A stretch of DNA of 64,000 bases, taken from assembly GCF_019649055.1 (NCBI RefSeq), contig NW_026570302.1, forward strand, positions 1-64,000. Reading direction: 5' to 3'. The stretch comes from Paramacrobiotus metropolitanus. Lineage: Eukaryota > Tardigrada > Eutardigrada > Parachela > Macrobiotidae. The translations under genes were made by a program, and so were the position numbers. Each line of letters starts with the position of its first letter. Within the stretch, counting starts at the first letter, position 1. Shown here in pieces: positions 45,686 through 55,300 of the stretch. The notes below the pieces were generated by a model. It was not told where the DNA came from and ran no database searches. It saw only the letters and a list, made by a program, of their open reading frames with translations.

Positions 45686-46380
45686 CTAACTAACAGCGGG
45701 ACAGCTGTCGTTAGCCGCGGCCAGAAAGCATCGGCGCTGTTCAGTGGCGGCGTCCTGGCGGCGGAAGCGCAGGAACGGAATGGTCACGCCCACATCGTTG
45801 GCGGTAGCCACCCTCGAGCCGGTGCTCAAGGAGTCCGGTAAGAGATCCTCGTCGGTGCGGGAGGACATCCGCCTCCACGTGGAACAGATGATGGACTGCG
45901 ACGCCGGATAGTTTATCAGGACCAGCTGGTCGCATACGCCCATCACGGCGGACACCGCGCGCACGGTGTACTGATCGTCGGCGATATTGACGGCCTCATT
46001 GTCGTCGCTTTCGGCTTCGATGACCAGAAACTGACCCCCTGCATCTGCAGTCATCACAGCTTTGTACCGCACCACGATCAAGGACAAGCGAATTCGCTTG
46101 ATATCCAGTACCGTTGTGACTGTCTTCATTTTCTCTTCCAGTCCGATGAACCATCGGGGGTGACGCAGAACTTCGTCGCGGTCATCCATCAGCACCAGCG
46201 CTGTCGTTTTCCGGGTGACGGCGCGGTCCAGCATGGTTAGGAGTGTGTAGCGGCGGGAACAGAACTCGATGACGTAATCGTGAGCATAGGGCCGCTGCGG
46301 CCACATCTGAACGTTGTCCAGAATGACGATGTGCTCCCCGTATATCCGCACCATCTCTCTCCATAACGTACAAACCCTGG
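45686..46380 (-). CDS. Unrecognised minus-strand gene (large exon)
   Basis: 222 codons from ATG 46354 (open slightly further upstream to an acceptor-like CCAG at about 46380) to TAG 45686; a GTTAG-type donor lies just before the stop. Segments include YGEHIVILDNVQMWPQRPY, TTALVLMDDRDEVLRHPRW, RLSLIVVRYKAV, GQFLVIEAESDDN and RTDEDLLPDSLSTGS. The composition is protein-like and GC-rich compared with the surroundings. I cannot assign a family: no signal peptide, membrane helix or catalytic motif stands out. Probably an internal exon of a larger gene. Confidence 0.5.
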
Positions 46381-46539
46381 TTACAAACAGAAAAAGTTAG
46401 ATCGCCGCTACTAAATTACTGCTACTAAATTCTACGTAAATTAATCAATTGACTTATTTATAATTACTTAAATTTAATTAGTTATTATTAATAATTTAGT
46501 TATTTTACTTAATCAATATTTTAGTAATTAATAATTTAA

Positions 46540-47705
46540 ATTAAGGCAATGATATCCCTTTAACTGGTACCCATTTCAACCCGTTATCTATAGGCACCCC
46601 TTTCGCACCCACTCAAAGATCAGAGGCACCTCTTCTCGATTAATTAATACCTTCACCCCGTCGCGTGCCAAAGCTACAGGCACCCCCTTATTAGCAAGGC
46701 TTCTTTAGTTACCCATGCAGACCATGCTTTACGGACGCGAAACGCGTGATGTGAACATACAGTTTCCGGTTGTGCAGCGATAGTTTCCCGGCACGAATCA
46801 ATGCGGCCAATGGTCTGCACTTGGCAGTGTGAAATTGTGGAACAGCACACGCACAGAGAACGCAATATTCACCAAAGCCACCCACCCAATGTGCACGGCT
46901 AGCACTTATCAGAGGTTCATAAACTAAAATCTTGTGGACATGCCCAGAATGCGGGGGACGCATGACGCAGACCAGCGATCAAGCACACCGCCCAGAAGGG
47001 CGATATTGTCGTGCGCGTGGAAGATGCCATGCGCAATCGATCAGCCAAACGATCGATCCACTGATGGCCGATCAGCCAAACAGGCTCACTGTCGGATGGA
47101 GTGCGGGTAGTACAGTACAAGTCGGATGATGAGCACGTAAAGGTACAGCTAATGCATATCGTATTGAGCTCGATGTTAGCGCTTACTGTTAGCACGATAA
47201 CCACTGCACCACCTTTACCACAATATGTGGAAATGCACTCCGCAGTTGGATTATCCGTTACTACACCGACCGTTTTCTAGACATCTTCCACCAGGCAATT
47301 ACGATTATACGAGTACTCATTAAAATTTAAGGCGTCCGCCAAGCTACGGTGCAACCAGCCAGCCAAACGCATGTTAAGGCATTTAACAATGTAGCATGGG
47401 CCCATGGCGTAGTTTAAAGTTGTTTGGCGTTACCCATGAATTTACATTTTTCGCTCATTATCCGGACCGGCTTGTACTAGTACACCTTCTTATGCCTGAC
47501 CAAGTCATGTCAGGAAAACAAATCTAAAAAGAAATCTTTGTGAACCAAAAAACTGTCGAAAAATCTTTGACAGTCCTCTGGGGGAAAAAAACTTAAAACG
47601 GGTGCCTATAGACTGCGGAAAAGGGGGGGTGCGAGAATTACCTTATAGAAAAGGAGTGCCTATAGTAAACGGGAACGGAAGGGGTGCCTATAGTCTCACC
47701 CTTAA
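46540..47705. mobile_element. Probable non-autonomous DNA transposon with inverted repeats
   Basis: The left end carries CTATAGGCACCCC (46588-46600) and related AGGCACC units near 46623 and 46678. The right end carries the reverse complement, GTGCCTATAG, three times (47602-47611, 47656-47665, 47681-47693). TTAA occurs at both limits (about 46540 and 47702), a possible target duplication. No transposase is visible. The exact ends and family are uncertain. Confidence 0.45.
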
Positions 47706-48048
47706 ATTAATTCAGATAAATTCACTACTAAAAAATCGTCTCTATACGGAATATCCAACGTCGCACAGGCAGTTCACGAATGCATTCAGACGAGAAGTTA
47801 ATGCATTTACAACAGTGCTGATGAACTTGCCGGGAAAAACGTCGCTGACTGTCCACATCGACACCGGTTAGGATCAACGCGAGGATCGGAATCCATAAAT
47901 CCTTAATGGACAATTCTTCCACACCTGGTGAGCATTCACCGGAAGGATCTTAAAACAAGGAGAATTATCATTAGTACAGCAACTACACTACAGTAATACA
48001 GAGAATTGTGCGCACATGACAGAATAATAATTGTTACCGTAAAGCAAA
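47706..48048. other. Host flank left of the retroelement
   Basis: No coding frame or regulatory site supported. It ends in the CATG target-site copy at 48049-48052. Confidence 0.5.
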
Positions 48049-48052
48049 CATG
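48049..48052. other. Target-site duplication, left copy (CATG)
   Basis: CATG precedes the LTR start TGAAAG and reappears directly after the other LTR at 62147-62150. A 4-bp duplication fits Ty3/gypsy integration, which usually makes 4-6 bp. Confidence 0.7.
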
Positions 48053-48366
48053 TGAAAGTGGCCTGCAGCTGCCACACAGAAATGTGCCTCTACGCGGCCA
48101 CTACCAAAATGATCTTTATTGTGAAATGAAAAGGAACAATAAAGGCACAATGCCCGAACAAATGCACTCTATCCCGGAAGGGAAATACGACGGCAAAAAC
48201 CACCACAAAGGCGATACTGGAACAAATCTGGAATTTATTCCAGATTTGGAAGCGTGCAAAAAACCAACTGAAAAAGGCAACACGATCGAACACGGCGGAA
48301 TCGGTGCTGCCCTAAACGCCCCAACGTAACCACACTATCCTGGGCGGTGGCACCGATCGCCTAGCA
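48053..48366 (-). repeat. 3' LTR (sense direction)
   Basis: 314 bp, base-for-base identical to 61833-62146. It contains a perfect hairpin CTGGAAT-TT-ATTCCAG whose minus strand includes AATAAA, a candidate polyadenylation signal. A second inverted repeat (CTTTATTGT / ACAATAAAG) is also present. Confidence 0.95.
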
Positions 48367-48577
48367 TGCCACGGGGCGGAACGGCCGAGGCCCCCCGAGG
48401 CTGCCACAAATCGCAAAACAAAACAGTGAGCAACATATGAGCAAAATGCGACCGAATCGGCGGCATATACTATGGTTAACAATCACAAAAATTCAGAAAA
48501 AATAGCGGAAATTATGAGATCCATTCCAACATGATGCGTTCCATTCCGGAGGCTTGCTTTATCCTCCAATGACGACT
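48367..48577 (-). other. 3' untranslated region of the retroelement
   Basis: It lies between the last ORF and the 3' LTR. In the sense strand a G-rich stretch (CTCGGGGGGCC) sits 35-25 bp before the LTR and is the nearest candidate for a polypurine tract, though it is not a typical one. Confidence 0.4.
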
Positions 48578-50512
48578 TTATTCAGCAGCTTCATCCGCAC
48601 TCGCATCCGGCAGCATGTCAACGTCAGCGTCAGCGCCGGTAGTGTCAGGAGCGGTTTCGGCTGCGGCGACTGCGTTCAAAGCATCGCCAAGTACCTCAGA
48701 AAGTGCTGGTCGCACCGGCAACTCTTCCACTGTCTCGTGGAAAACATCGGCTTCATCGCCCTGCGGCGCAATCGGCTTTTCTGGCGATCTACCCGTCCAA
48801 GCAGGTAATCGTTCCGGATTTTCATATCGAATATAAAACATATATTCGGGATCGGTCATCTGTCTCAACGTCTTCTTTCTCAACTCAACGAGCATGGTTT
48901 CCACATACTCATTGGACGACGGCTCAACATGATCTTGATACGACTGTGTCGTAACATAAAAGTCGCGTTCGGCTTTATTCATACGGGACAACGGCAATTT
49001 CGCAAGTTCCTTCTCGTCGAAGGTCTCACGGGTCGGCGGGTACACAAGCACTGTCTCTACTTGTGTCGGCTGCGTAGTAACTGCTGATTGTTGTTCAACA
49101 TTAGCTGCAACAATCGGTTCGGCTGGCGCGGGAACAGTCGGCAATTGCTGTTTCCGCACATGATCTACAACATTCGGCTCGTCATTAATTTTATTGCCAT
49201 TATTGGCCGGCAATCGCAAAGTATTTTTACCTTGCTTATCGGTATTCGTACCAGATGATTTCACAGTCGTTGTATTCAACGACGACGGCGCAGACGAAAA
49301 CTTCGCCATTGGCAAATTCGGCTTTACCACGGGAATAATAATCGGCTGTGTAAGGGGAGGAAGCTTGACAGGCTGTTTCCCGCCCATCACTCCCAACTGC
49401 GGCGATGCAGGATCACCTGCCGACTGTTTATTCCGATTATTTCGGAATTTCTGTTCCGGCTGTACAGTTTTGCTTCCTGTAGGAGCATCTGGCGAATCGG
49501 GCAAAGGGCGCTTTTTATATAGCTGGCCCTTGTCAAACTGCGTCTTGCGATCGCCGTATCGTTTCATACGGATATTGATATCGTCATAAAAACGATCGAC
49601 TTGATCAGTATCCATTTCGACGTGACCGGCAGCAGCCAGGGTGTCTTTCAGCACCTGTGCTTCCTGCTGCTCAGTAAGCGGCTTCCCTAGCATTTCGATT
49701 AAATCCTTTAACAAGGCGTACTCGGCTCGTTCTTTACTTTGGTAGATCGCCTTGTGGGCGCTATGACTACCAAGTAATGCGGCAGCGATACTCATAGCGG
49801 CGAATTTCAATCCCGTATTGTAGGGAATCGGCGTCCAATCGATATTGCGCTCATTTAATTCCTGATTCAGGTAGTGAGCGATTTTACAGAAGAAAAAGAA
49901 TTTTGCAGGGTCGGCTTGTGGCAGTACATACTGCATAAGGAATTTCTCGGTTACTGAATCTCCGTAAATCTTAAATTGAGAAATGATCTCAATGTCAACG
50001 GCGGTAATCGGCGTGTACAAGTGCTTTTTATCGAGCACTGTACGAAGATTATTACGGCGGCTCGACGCGTACGTAGTTATTTCCAACGAACGCGATAAAT
50101 CGACAGTAGAATAATCGAACTCCATCATTCGATCTCTTAATCCTATCTTCCCCAAAAATGCCGCGGCATTCTGAATCATATTCTTCAGATGCAACATTTC
50201 CGGGCCATTCGTCTTCGCGATATCGGCAACAGTAGCCAGCTTATGTAAATAAATACCAAGATCGCTGGTATACTGAGTTACATCGCGCAGAATCCTATTA
50301 GGATCGATGGTCGGCTGGCGTGGTCGTCGAACACCACGCTTATCGCGAGAATTACTCTCACGCGGCGACGGTTGCTGAGATTCAGCCGGCTGATCATTCT
50401 GTGGTTTACTCGGCTCGTTGCGCTGCTGATAGCCAGCAGAACGGATATTCGACTGGTTTCCACGCTGTCTGCCACGTTTCTGCAAATCAGCGGACTTTTT
50501 AGTATCATACAT
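48578..50512 (-). CDS. Retroelement accessory ORF, 644 residues, helical domain, function unknown
   Basis: ATG 50512 gives 644 codons; the frame is open further to a GTG at 50536 that overlaps the stop of the previous ORF (TAGTG), suggesting coupled re-initiation. The basic N-terminus (KRGRQRGNQSN) is followed by a predicted all-helical domain of about 240 residues (from DPNRILRDVTQYTSDLG to RMKRYGDRKTQF; includes KFFFFCKIAHYLNQEL). A long Pro/Gln/Asn/Thr-rich linker and an acidic C-terminus follow. No signal peptide or membrane helix, so not an envelope protein. Basic arm plus helical domain plus disordered tail resembles nucleocapsid-like architecture, but this is speculation from layout. 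The usual gypsy pol-only layout has no counterpart. Confidence 0.75.
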   Translation of the reverse strand: MYDTKKSADLQKRGRQRGNQSNIRSAGYQQRNEPSKPQNDQPAESQQPSPRESNSRDKRGVRRPRQPTIDPNRILRDVTQYTSDLGIYLHKLATVADIAKTNGPEMLHLKNMIQNAAAFLGKIGLRDRMMEFDYSTVDLSRSLEITTYASSRRNNLRTVLDKKHLYTPITAVDIEIISQFKIYGDSVTEKFLMQYVLPQADPAKFFFFCKIAHYLNQELNERNIDWTPIPYNTGLKFAAMSIAAALLGSHSAHKAIYQSKERAEYALLKDLIEMLGKPLTEQQEAQVLKDTLAAAGHVEMDTDQVDRFYDDINIRMKRYGDRKTQFDKGQLYKKRPLPDSPDAPTGSKTVQPEQKFRNNRNKQSAGDPASPQLGVMGGKQPVKLPPLTQPIIIPVVKPNLPMAKFSSAPSSLNTTTVKSSGTNTDKQGKNTLRLPANNGNKINDEPNVVDHVRKQQLPTVPAPAEPIVAANVEQQSAVTTQPTQVETVLVYPPTRETFDEKELAKLPLSRMNKAERDFYVTTQSYQDHVEPSSNEYVETMLVELRKKTLRQMTDPEYMFYIRYENPERLPAWTGRSPEKPIAPQGDEADVFHETVEELPVRPALSEVLGDALNAVAAAETAPDTTGADADVDMLPDASADEAAE

Positions 50513-50535
50513 CGACAAGTCTCTCCCGGCAACCA

Positions 50536-51594
50536 CTATATTCTTGCCAGAATGGAGTGATTTTCAGACGGCTCTAACGTATATTCAATACGGTGTCGAG
50601 CACCAAACACAGATCGGCTACTGTCCGTAGAAGACGGCTCTTTAATCGACGTATTAGAGTCGTCGATAGACAAACTACCTACTTGTTTCGACAGTCCGAC
50701 ACGCGCGTCTGGTTGTACACGCGACGTGCTGGGTTGCGGTTCGAGTTTACGCTGCTGTGATGCAGCTCGGCTGGGATACTGCTGTTGTGCAGTATTTCCT
50801 CGGTACCCACGCTCATGCAGCCATGGATCAGAAGTCCCTGCACTGCTAGCACTACTCGGCGCCTGCTGTAAAAGCAGTGTATTAAACGGCTGTGTTATAC
50901 ATAATCGACGAGCAGGAATTATTAGACTATTTACCTGTTCGTTCTGCTGTCGGTAATACTGATATTGCGGCTGGTTAAAAGCCACATCGGCTTGCTGCTG
51001 GTACTGCGCATATTGCGCCGGCTGCTGGTACTGTTGATACTGCATCTGTGGATACTGCAGCATCTGCGACTGGTTGACGGGATTCACGGGATATCCCTGC
51101 GGCATATTTTCATTTAAATTTAAAACGTCTATTTCCCATTGACTGGGAATATTACGATTTAATGGGATACATTCCCAATCACTTAAAGAATAAGTATCAG
51201 TTTCAGAATCAGAATTATGTACCTGATTCATCGGCATCTGCACTTGTGCAGGATAACTGATCGGCAACTGCATTGGCGCAGCGTAACTAGGCTGCGACGG
51301 CAAATCGGCAGGCAGTGGCATATCACACCACTGTGGTTCACGTGCGGCTATTAGCTTCCGGGCTGCATCGTTCATCCTGATACGCAGCCAAGGTTTGGTC
51401 TGGAATACCGGCTCAAAATGCGTCTCACCCAATGTGACGTACGCATCCAAGTTGCAGTTGAGGACTTCGTTAACCAGGCGGCTCACGACGGTGTCCTTCT
51501 CCTGCTCGCTGTACAGCTTGTCTCCAAAGAGACAATCGGCGCACTTTCGGCGGTTAGTGTTATAACGGCAGCGATAACACTGCGTCGGCTCCAT
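50536..51594 (-). CDS. Retroelement accessory ORF with N-terminal zinc ribbon, Q-rich
   Basis: 352 codons from ATG 51594. The first 20 residues contain CYRC and CADC, a C-x2-C-x8-C-x2-C arrangement suited to one zinc ion. A folded-looking region of about 75 residues follows (EVLNCNLDAYVTLGETHFEP, WLRIRMNDAARKL). The rest is low-complexity: Pro/Gln/Tyr-rich repeats (QYQQYQQPAQYAQYQQQ) and a Ser-rich tail. It overlaps the next ORF by the TAGTG stop/start. The motif copy at 51699-51727 stands about 100 bp upstream. Possible roles are nucleic-acid binding or regulation of the element; the prion-like Q/Y composition could support condensate formation. No homologous family recognised. Confidence 0.75.
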   Translation of the reverse strand: MEPTQCYRCRYNTNRRKCADCLFGDKLYSEQEKDTVVSRLVNEVLNCNLDAYVTLGETHFEPVFQTKPWLRIRMNDAARKLIAAREPQWCDMPLPADLPSQPSYAAPMQLPISYPAQVQMPMNQVHNSDSETDTYSLSDWECIPLNRNIPSQWEIDVLNLNENMPQGYPVNPVNQSQMLQYPQMQYQQYQQPAQYAQYQQQADVAFNQPQYQYYRQQNEQVNSLIIPARRLCITQPFNTLLLQQAPSSASSAGTSDPWLHERGYRGNTAQQQYPSRAASQQRKLEPQPSTSRVQPDARVGLSKQVGSLSIDDSNTSIKEPSSTDSSRSVFGARHRIEYTLEPSENHSILARI

Positions 51595-51698
51595 GTTATC
51601 TACAATGATTTACACGGTTAATTTACCATTTTTACGGCTACTTATCGCTATTTTAATTCGACTAATCGGCATCATATCAATTAAATAAAGAACGACGA

Positions 51699-51727
51699 GG
51701 TACGGACCACAATTTAGCGGGGGAATA
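51699..51727 (-). promoter_or_regulatory. Shared upstream motif, copy 1 (before the zinc-ribbon ORF)
   Basis: Plus-strand core GGTACGGACCACA followed by TTAGCGGGGGAATAA. It matches the motifs at 52320-52347 and 52359-52387 and lies in the 240-bp spacer upstream of the ORF starting at 51594. Confidence 0.55.
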
Positions 51728-51832
51728 ATGAACGGCTATTAAATAACTAACCATCTTAATAGATAATTAATTATCGACTAATTTTACAGAAATAATATCG
51801 GTTATTAATCGGCTGTTAATTCTAGTATTAAA

Positions 51833-52147
51833 TTATCGGCGTGACGGTCCGGGCGCATCCGCTGGATTAATTCGCCAAGTGATGCCCCGTTCCGGATCAT
51901 TAACGGAAATTATACGCGGGTTGAATACCAACTCCGACACGGCTAATTCAACATAGTGATCAACGCGATTTCCCATTTCGGGACGAACCGTGCGAATATA
52001 TTGCACTATTTCGTCGACAGTTGATCCCAATGGATCATTAATTTCGGCTATGGTACGGATCACCACTTCCTGCCATTGAGTGGCATCAAAAAGCGGGTAG
52101 TCTTGCAAAAACGATACATTCGGCGCTATGGTATAATATACCATCAT
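51833..52147 (-). CDS. Retroelement accessory ORF, winged-helix-like (linker-histone-like) protein
   Basis: A 104-codon ORF from ATG 52147 (ATG 52144 also possible). The segment VVIRTIAEINDPLGSTVDEI, then VQYIRTVRPE, then ELAVSELVFNPRIISVND follows the helix-turn-helix-helix-wing pattern of H15/winged-helix domains. The tail is Pro/Arg-rich. It stands alone between pol and the zinc-ribbon ORF, with about 240 bp of spacer on each side, and has two copies of the shared motif just upstream. If it binds DNA or RNA it could control the element or help target integration. The domain call is by pattern only. Confidence 0.6.
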   Translation of the reverse strand: MMVYYTIAPNVSFLQDYPLFDATQWQEVVIRTIAEINDPLGSTVDEIVQYIRTVRPEMGNRVDHYVELAVSELVFNPRIISVNDPERGITWRINPADAPGPSRR

Positions 52148-52319
52148 CACCTACAACACAGTAAGCCCGGTGAATTGTACGGCATATTAATTACATGAAT
52201 AATTCGAAAATTAATTCAGTAATTAATCGACAATTATTCAACGGCAATAATCACTATTAATTCATAAGTCAATAGTGAAAATTCTCCAGATTGGAGCGGC
52301 TAGTAAATATTTCGACAAG

Positions 52320-52387
52320 CGGTATGGACCACACAATTAGTGGGGATTTATTCGGCGAGAGGTATGGACCTCATGATAGTGGGGATA
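52320..52387 (-). promoter_or_regulatory. Shared upstream motif, copies 2 and 3 (before the winged-helix ORF)
   Basis: Two direct copies, 39 bp apart, of GGTATGGACCxCA...TAGTGGGGATxTAxTCGG at 52321-52353 and 52360-52395. They lie between the pol stop and the winged-helix ORF. The third copy stands before the next ORF, so each downstream expression unit has one. In the sense strand the core reads CCCCACTA...GGTCCATACC. Promoter, splice or translation-initiation element are all open. Confidence 0.6.
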
Positions 52388-52397
52388 TAATCGGCAA

Positions 52398-55300
52398 TTA
52401 TCGTACATGTACGTATCCGTTTTTATTACGGCGTACATGTAATTTCAATTTAGTCGACTTTTTCTTAATATTTTTACGGCTAATAGTTTCGGCAACCTCG
52501 CTTTCGGGTTCCCAGTGATCATCGTCATTGACGACTTCAACATTATCTTCGACGGTATTATTTGTAGCTTCAACGGCTTCTACGGTATCGGCTGGAATGA
52601 ACGGTTCAGCATTCACATTTAACCCATTTTCGGCAGATTTCGGCAAAGAGATCGTAGTAGTTATTCCTTTACGATCCTCTTCGGTTGTATTAAAACGTTT
52701 GAGACGCTCGCAATTGACGATGCGAGTTTCTCCCGGCTTATCTTTATTTTCGATTTCAACGGCATTGGTATACGGGAAGCCAGTAACTTCCCATCTACCT
52801 CCGAATTTATCTCGAAAAGATTCGGTTTCACCCTTCTTCTTCTCTCGCTTTAGAAGAACTAGTTCACCGATCTGATAATCGTCTTCTCGACGTTTCTTAT
52901 TAAAACGTTCGGCCGTTTTAATAAATTCCTCTCTCATGTAGATTTCGGCTAGCTCATGCGCTCGCGCTAAATTATGGCGAAATTCGTCCATGTATTCAGC
53001 TATCGACGCATGTTCGGCTGGTATATTGGTCTTAGTGACCGTATCGGCTGGAATAACTTGTTCACGCCCGTACAACATATAGTACGGCGACATATGAATA
53101 GTTTTATTCTGAACTCGGTTCTTAGCGGCTATTACGAACGGGAGAATGGTATCCCAATTCTTTTCCCGTCCATCGGCGGCATACATTGCCAACGAATCGG
53201 CAATTGTTTGCATTTGGCGTTCGACTAAGCCTCTACCAATTGGATGGTAGGCAGCACCAAAGTGATGCTGAATCTTTAAGCGATGGTTAATCGCCTCAAG
53301 AAGCTTATTGTGGAAATGTGTTCCACGATCGGTATTTAGGATATGCGGCGTACCGTACGGTAGAAATACGTCGTGAATCAGGAAACTAGCGACAGTTTCC
53401 TTTTTCGCATTAGGAATCGGCTTAGCTATTACGAACTTAGTCAATTCGTCAATAGCGACGGCTATATATGTATTACCTCTTGGGGTAATCGGCAAAGGTC
53501 CTTTTAAGTCCACTTGCACTCGGAACCACGGGGCTCCGATAGCTATCTGTTGTAGCTTACCCGGCGGTGCCTTCCGTTCGGTTTTACGGTGTTGGCACAA
53601 ATAACAATTGCGTACGTACTTATCGATGTCGGCAACCATGCCGTCCCAATAATAACGAAGCGCAATTGCCTGATACGTCTTTAGTGGACCCAAATGTCCA
53701 CTAGCCGGTGTATCGTGCATAGCATGCATTATATCGACACGCATATGCTTCGGCACGACGAACCGTCGATCAAGGCGGCCGTCCTTTTCGGTTAATCGGT
53801 ATAAAACGCCGTTCCATAACTCGAAGTATGGATCGCGTTTAATTAAGTGAGTACTTTCGGCTCGGCCCTCTAGGGCATGAATTCGCTTTTCGACTACAGG
53901 ATCCTTTTCCTGTTCGGCTCGATAATACTTAAAATTATCTTCGTCTTCATCGTGTTCGGCTGGGTCGGTGATAGTGACGACTCGAATGGTCGGAGTACTA
54001 AACTTCCGATCTTTCATGTCATCCCAGTCATCATCGTCGGCGGTCTCGACCGGTGGTCCGACTGGATGACGGCTTAAAGCATCAGCATTGTCGCATTGTT
54101 TGCCCGGCCGATATTGAATAGTCATCTTGTGACTACTCAACTGAAGTGCCCACCGGGTAAGGCGCCCGTTCAAGCCTTCTTTTCTCGACACAGAGCGTAA
54201 CAAATTTGTTAACGCCTGATGATCGGTTTGCACATAGAAATGTGAATATTCGATAAAGTGTCGGAACTTACGGCATGCAAATACTACAGCCATACATTCC
54301 AATTCGGTGATCGGATATTTACGTTCGGCATCGGTTAAGAGTTTGCTAGCGTAAACGATGGGATGACCATCCTGATGTAGGATAGCTCCTATTCCTATCG
54401 TACTAGCATCGCACTCGATAACTGTCGGCTTATTTGGGTCAAATTTGACCAAAACCGGCGCATTAATCAATGCATTTTTCAAATCGACAAATTCGGCATC
54501 ATGTTCGGCTGTCCATTTATTCTTAACATCGATCTCACCCTTTAGTAAGCCATACATGGCTCGGGTTCGGCTAGCGAAGTCCTTGACGAACTTACGGTAG
54601 TAATTACATAAACCGAGGAAAGATCGAAGATCTTTCTCAGTTTGCGGCTTCGGATATTGTTGAATCGCGGAGATTTTCTCCGGATCGGTTTTGATTCCGG
54701 CTTTAGACACTATGTGTCCAAGGAAGTGCAACTCGGTTTCACCGACATGGCACTTGCTCGGCTTAAGCGTGAAGCCGACCTTAACAAGGCATTCACACAT
54801 TAGTCGGATTTTACGAATCAAATCGTCGAAATCCTTGGCGGCTACAATGATATCGTCTAAGTACGCAAAGATGTTCTCATTGCGTACCCCTACAAGAGCC
54901 TTATTCATGGTCTCTTGGAATGTTGCCGGCCCATTACACACGCCGAAAGGCATGCGTAAAAATTCGAAAAGACCGTCCTGCGTGATGAACGCAGTCTTTT
55001 CAATCGAGTCTTCGGCCATTTGTATCTGCCAGAACCCGGCATTACAATCGACGCCTACATAATATTCATTATCGGCTACGGATTGAAGCAATTCATCCGG
55101 TGACGGCAAAGGGTAGTTATTCTTTTTCGTTGCGTCGTTCAACTTTATATAGTTGACGCAGAAACGCGTGCCGATAGTACCGTCTGGATTCTTCTTAGAA
55201 GCCAGCACAACTGGGAAACACCAGTTGCTATTTGATCGGCGAATAATACCTTTTTCGAGCATTTCTTTAACATGCTCTTCAATTATCTCCCGACCTCGCC

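Noticed and set aside
46709-46963. 84-codon reverse-strand ORF resembling the BTB relic
   Set aside because: Similarity is limited to a few short words and it lies inside the putative transposon; not enough to call a gene.
48006-48329. ORF of 107 codons on the plus strand, repeated at 61762-62109
   Set aside because: It lies in the LTR, antisense to the element. Its duplication is explained by the LTR identity, not by coding function.
49194-49589. Plus-strand ORF of 131 codons opposite the 644-residue ORF
   Set aside because: Shadow of an intact sense-strand ORF; composition is that of an antisense frame.
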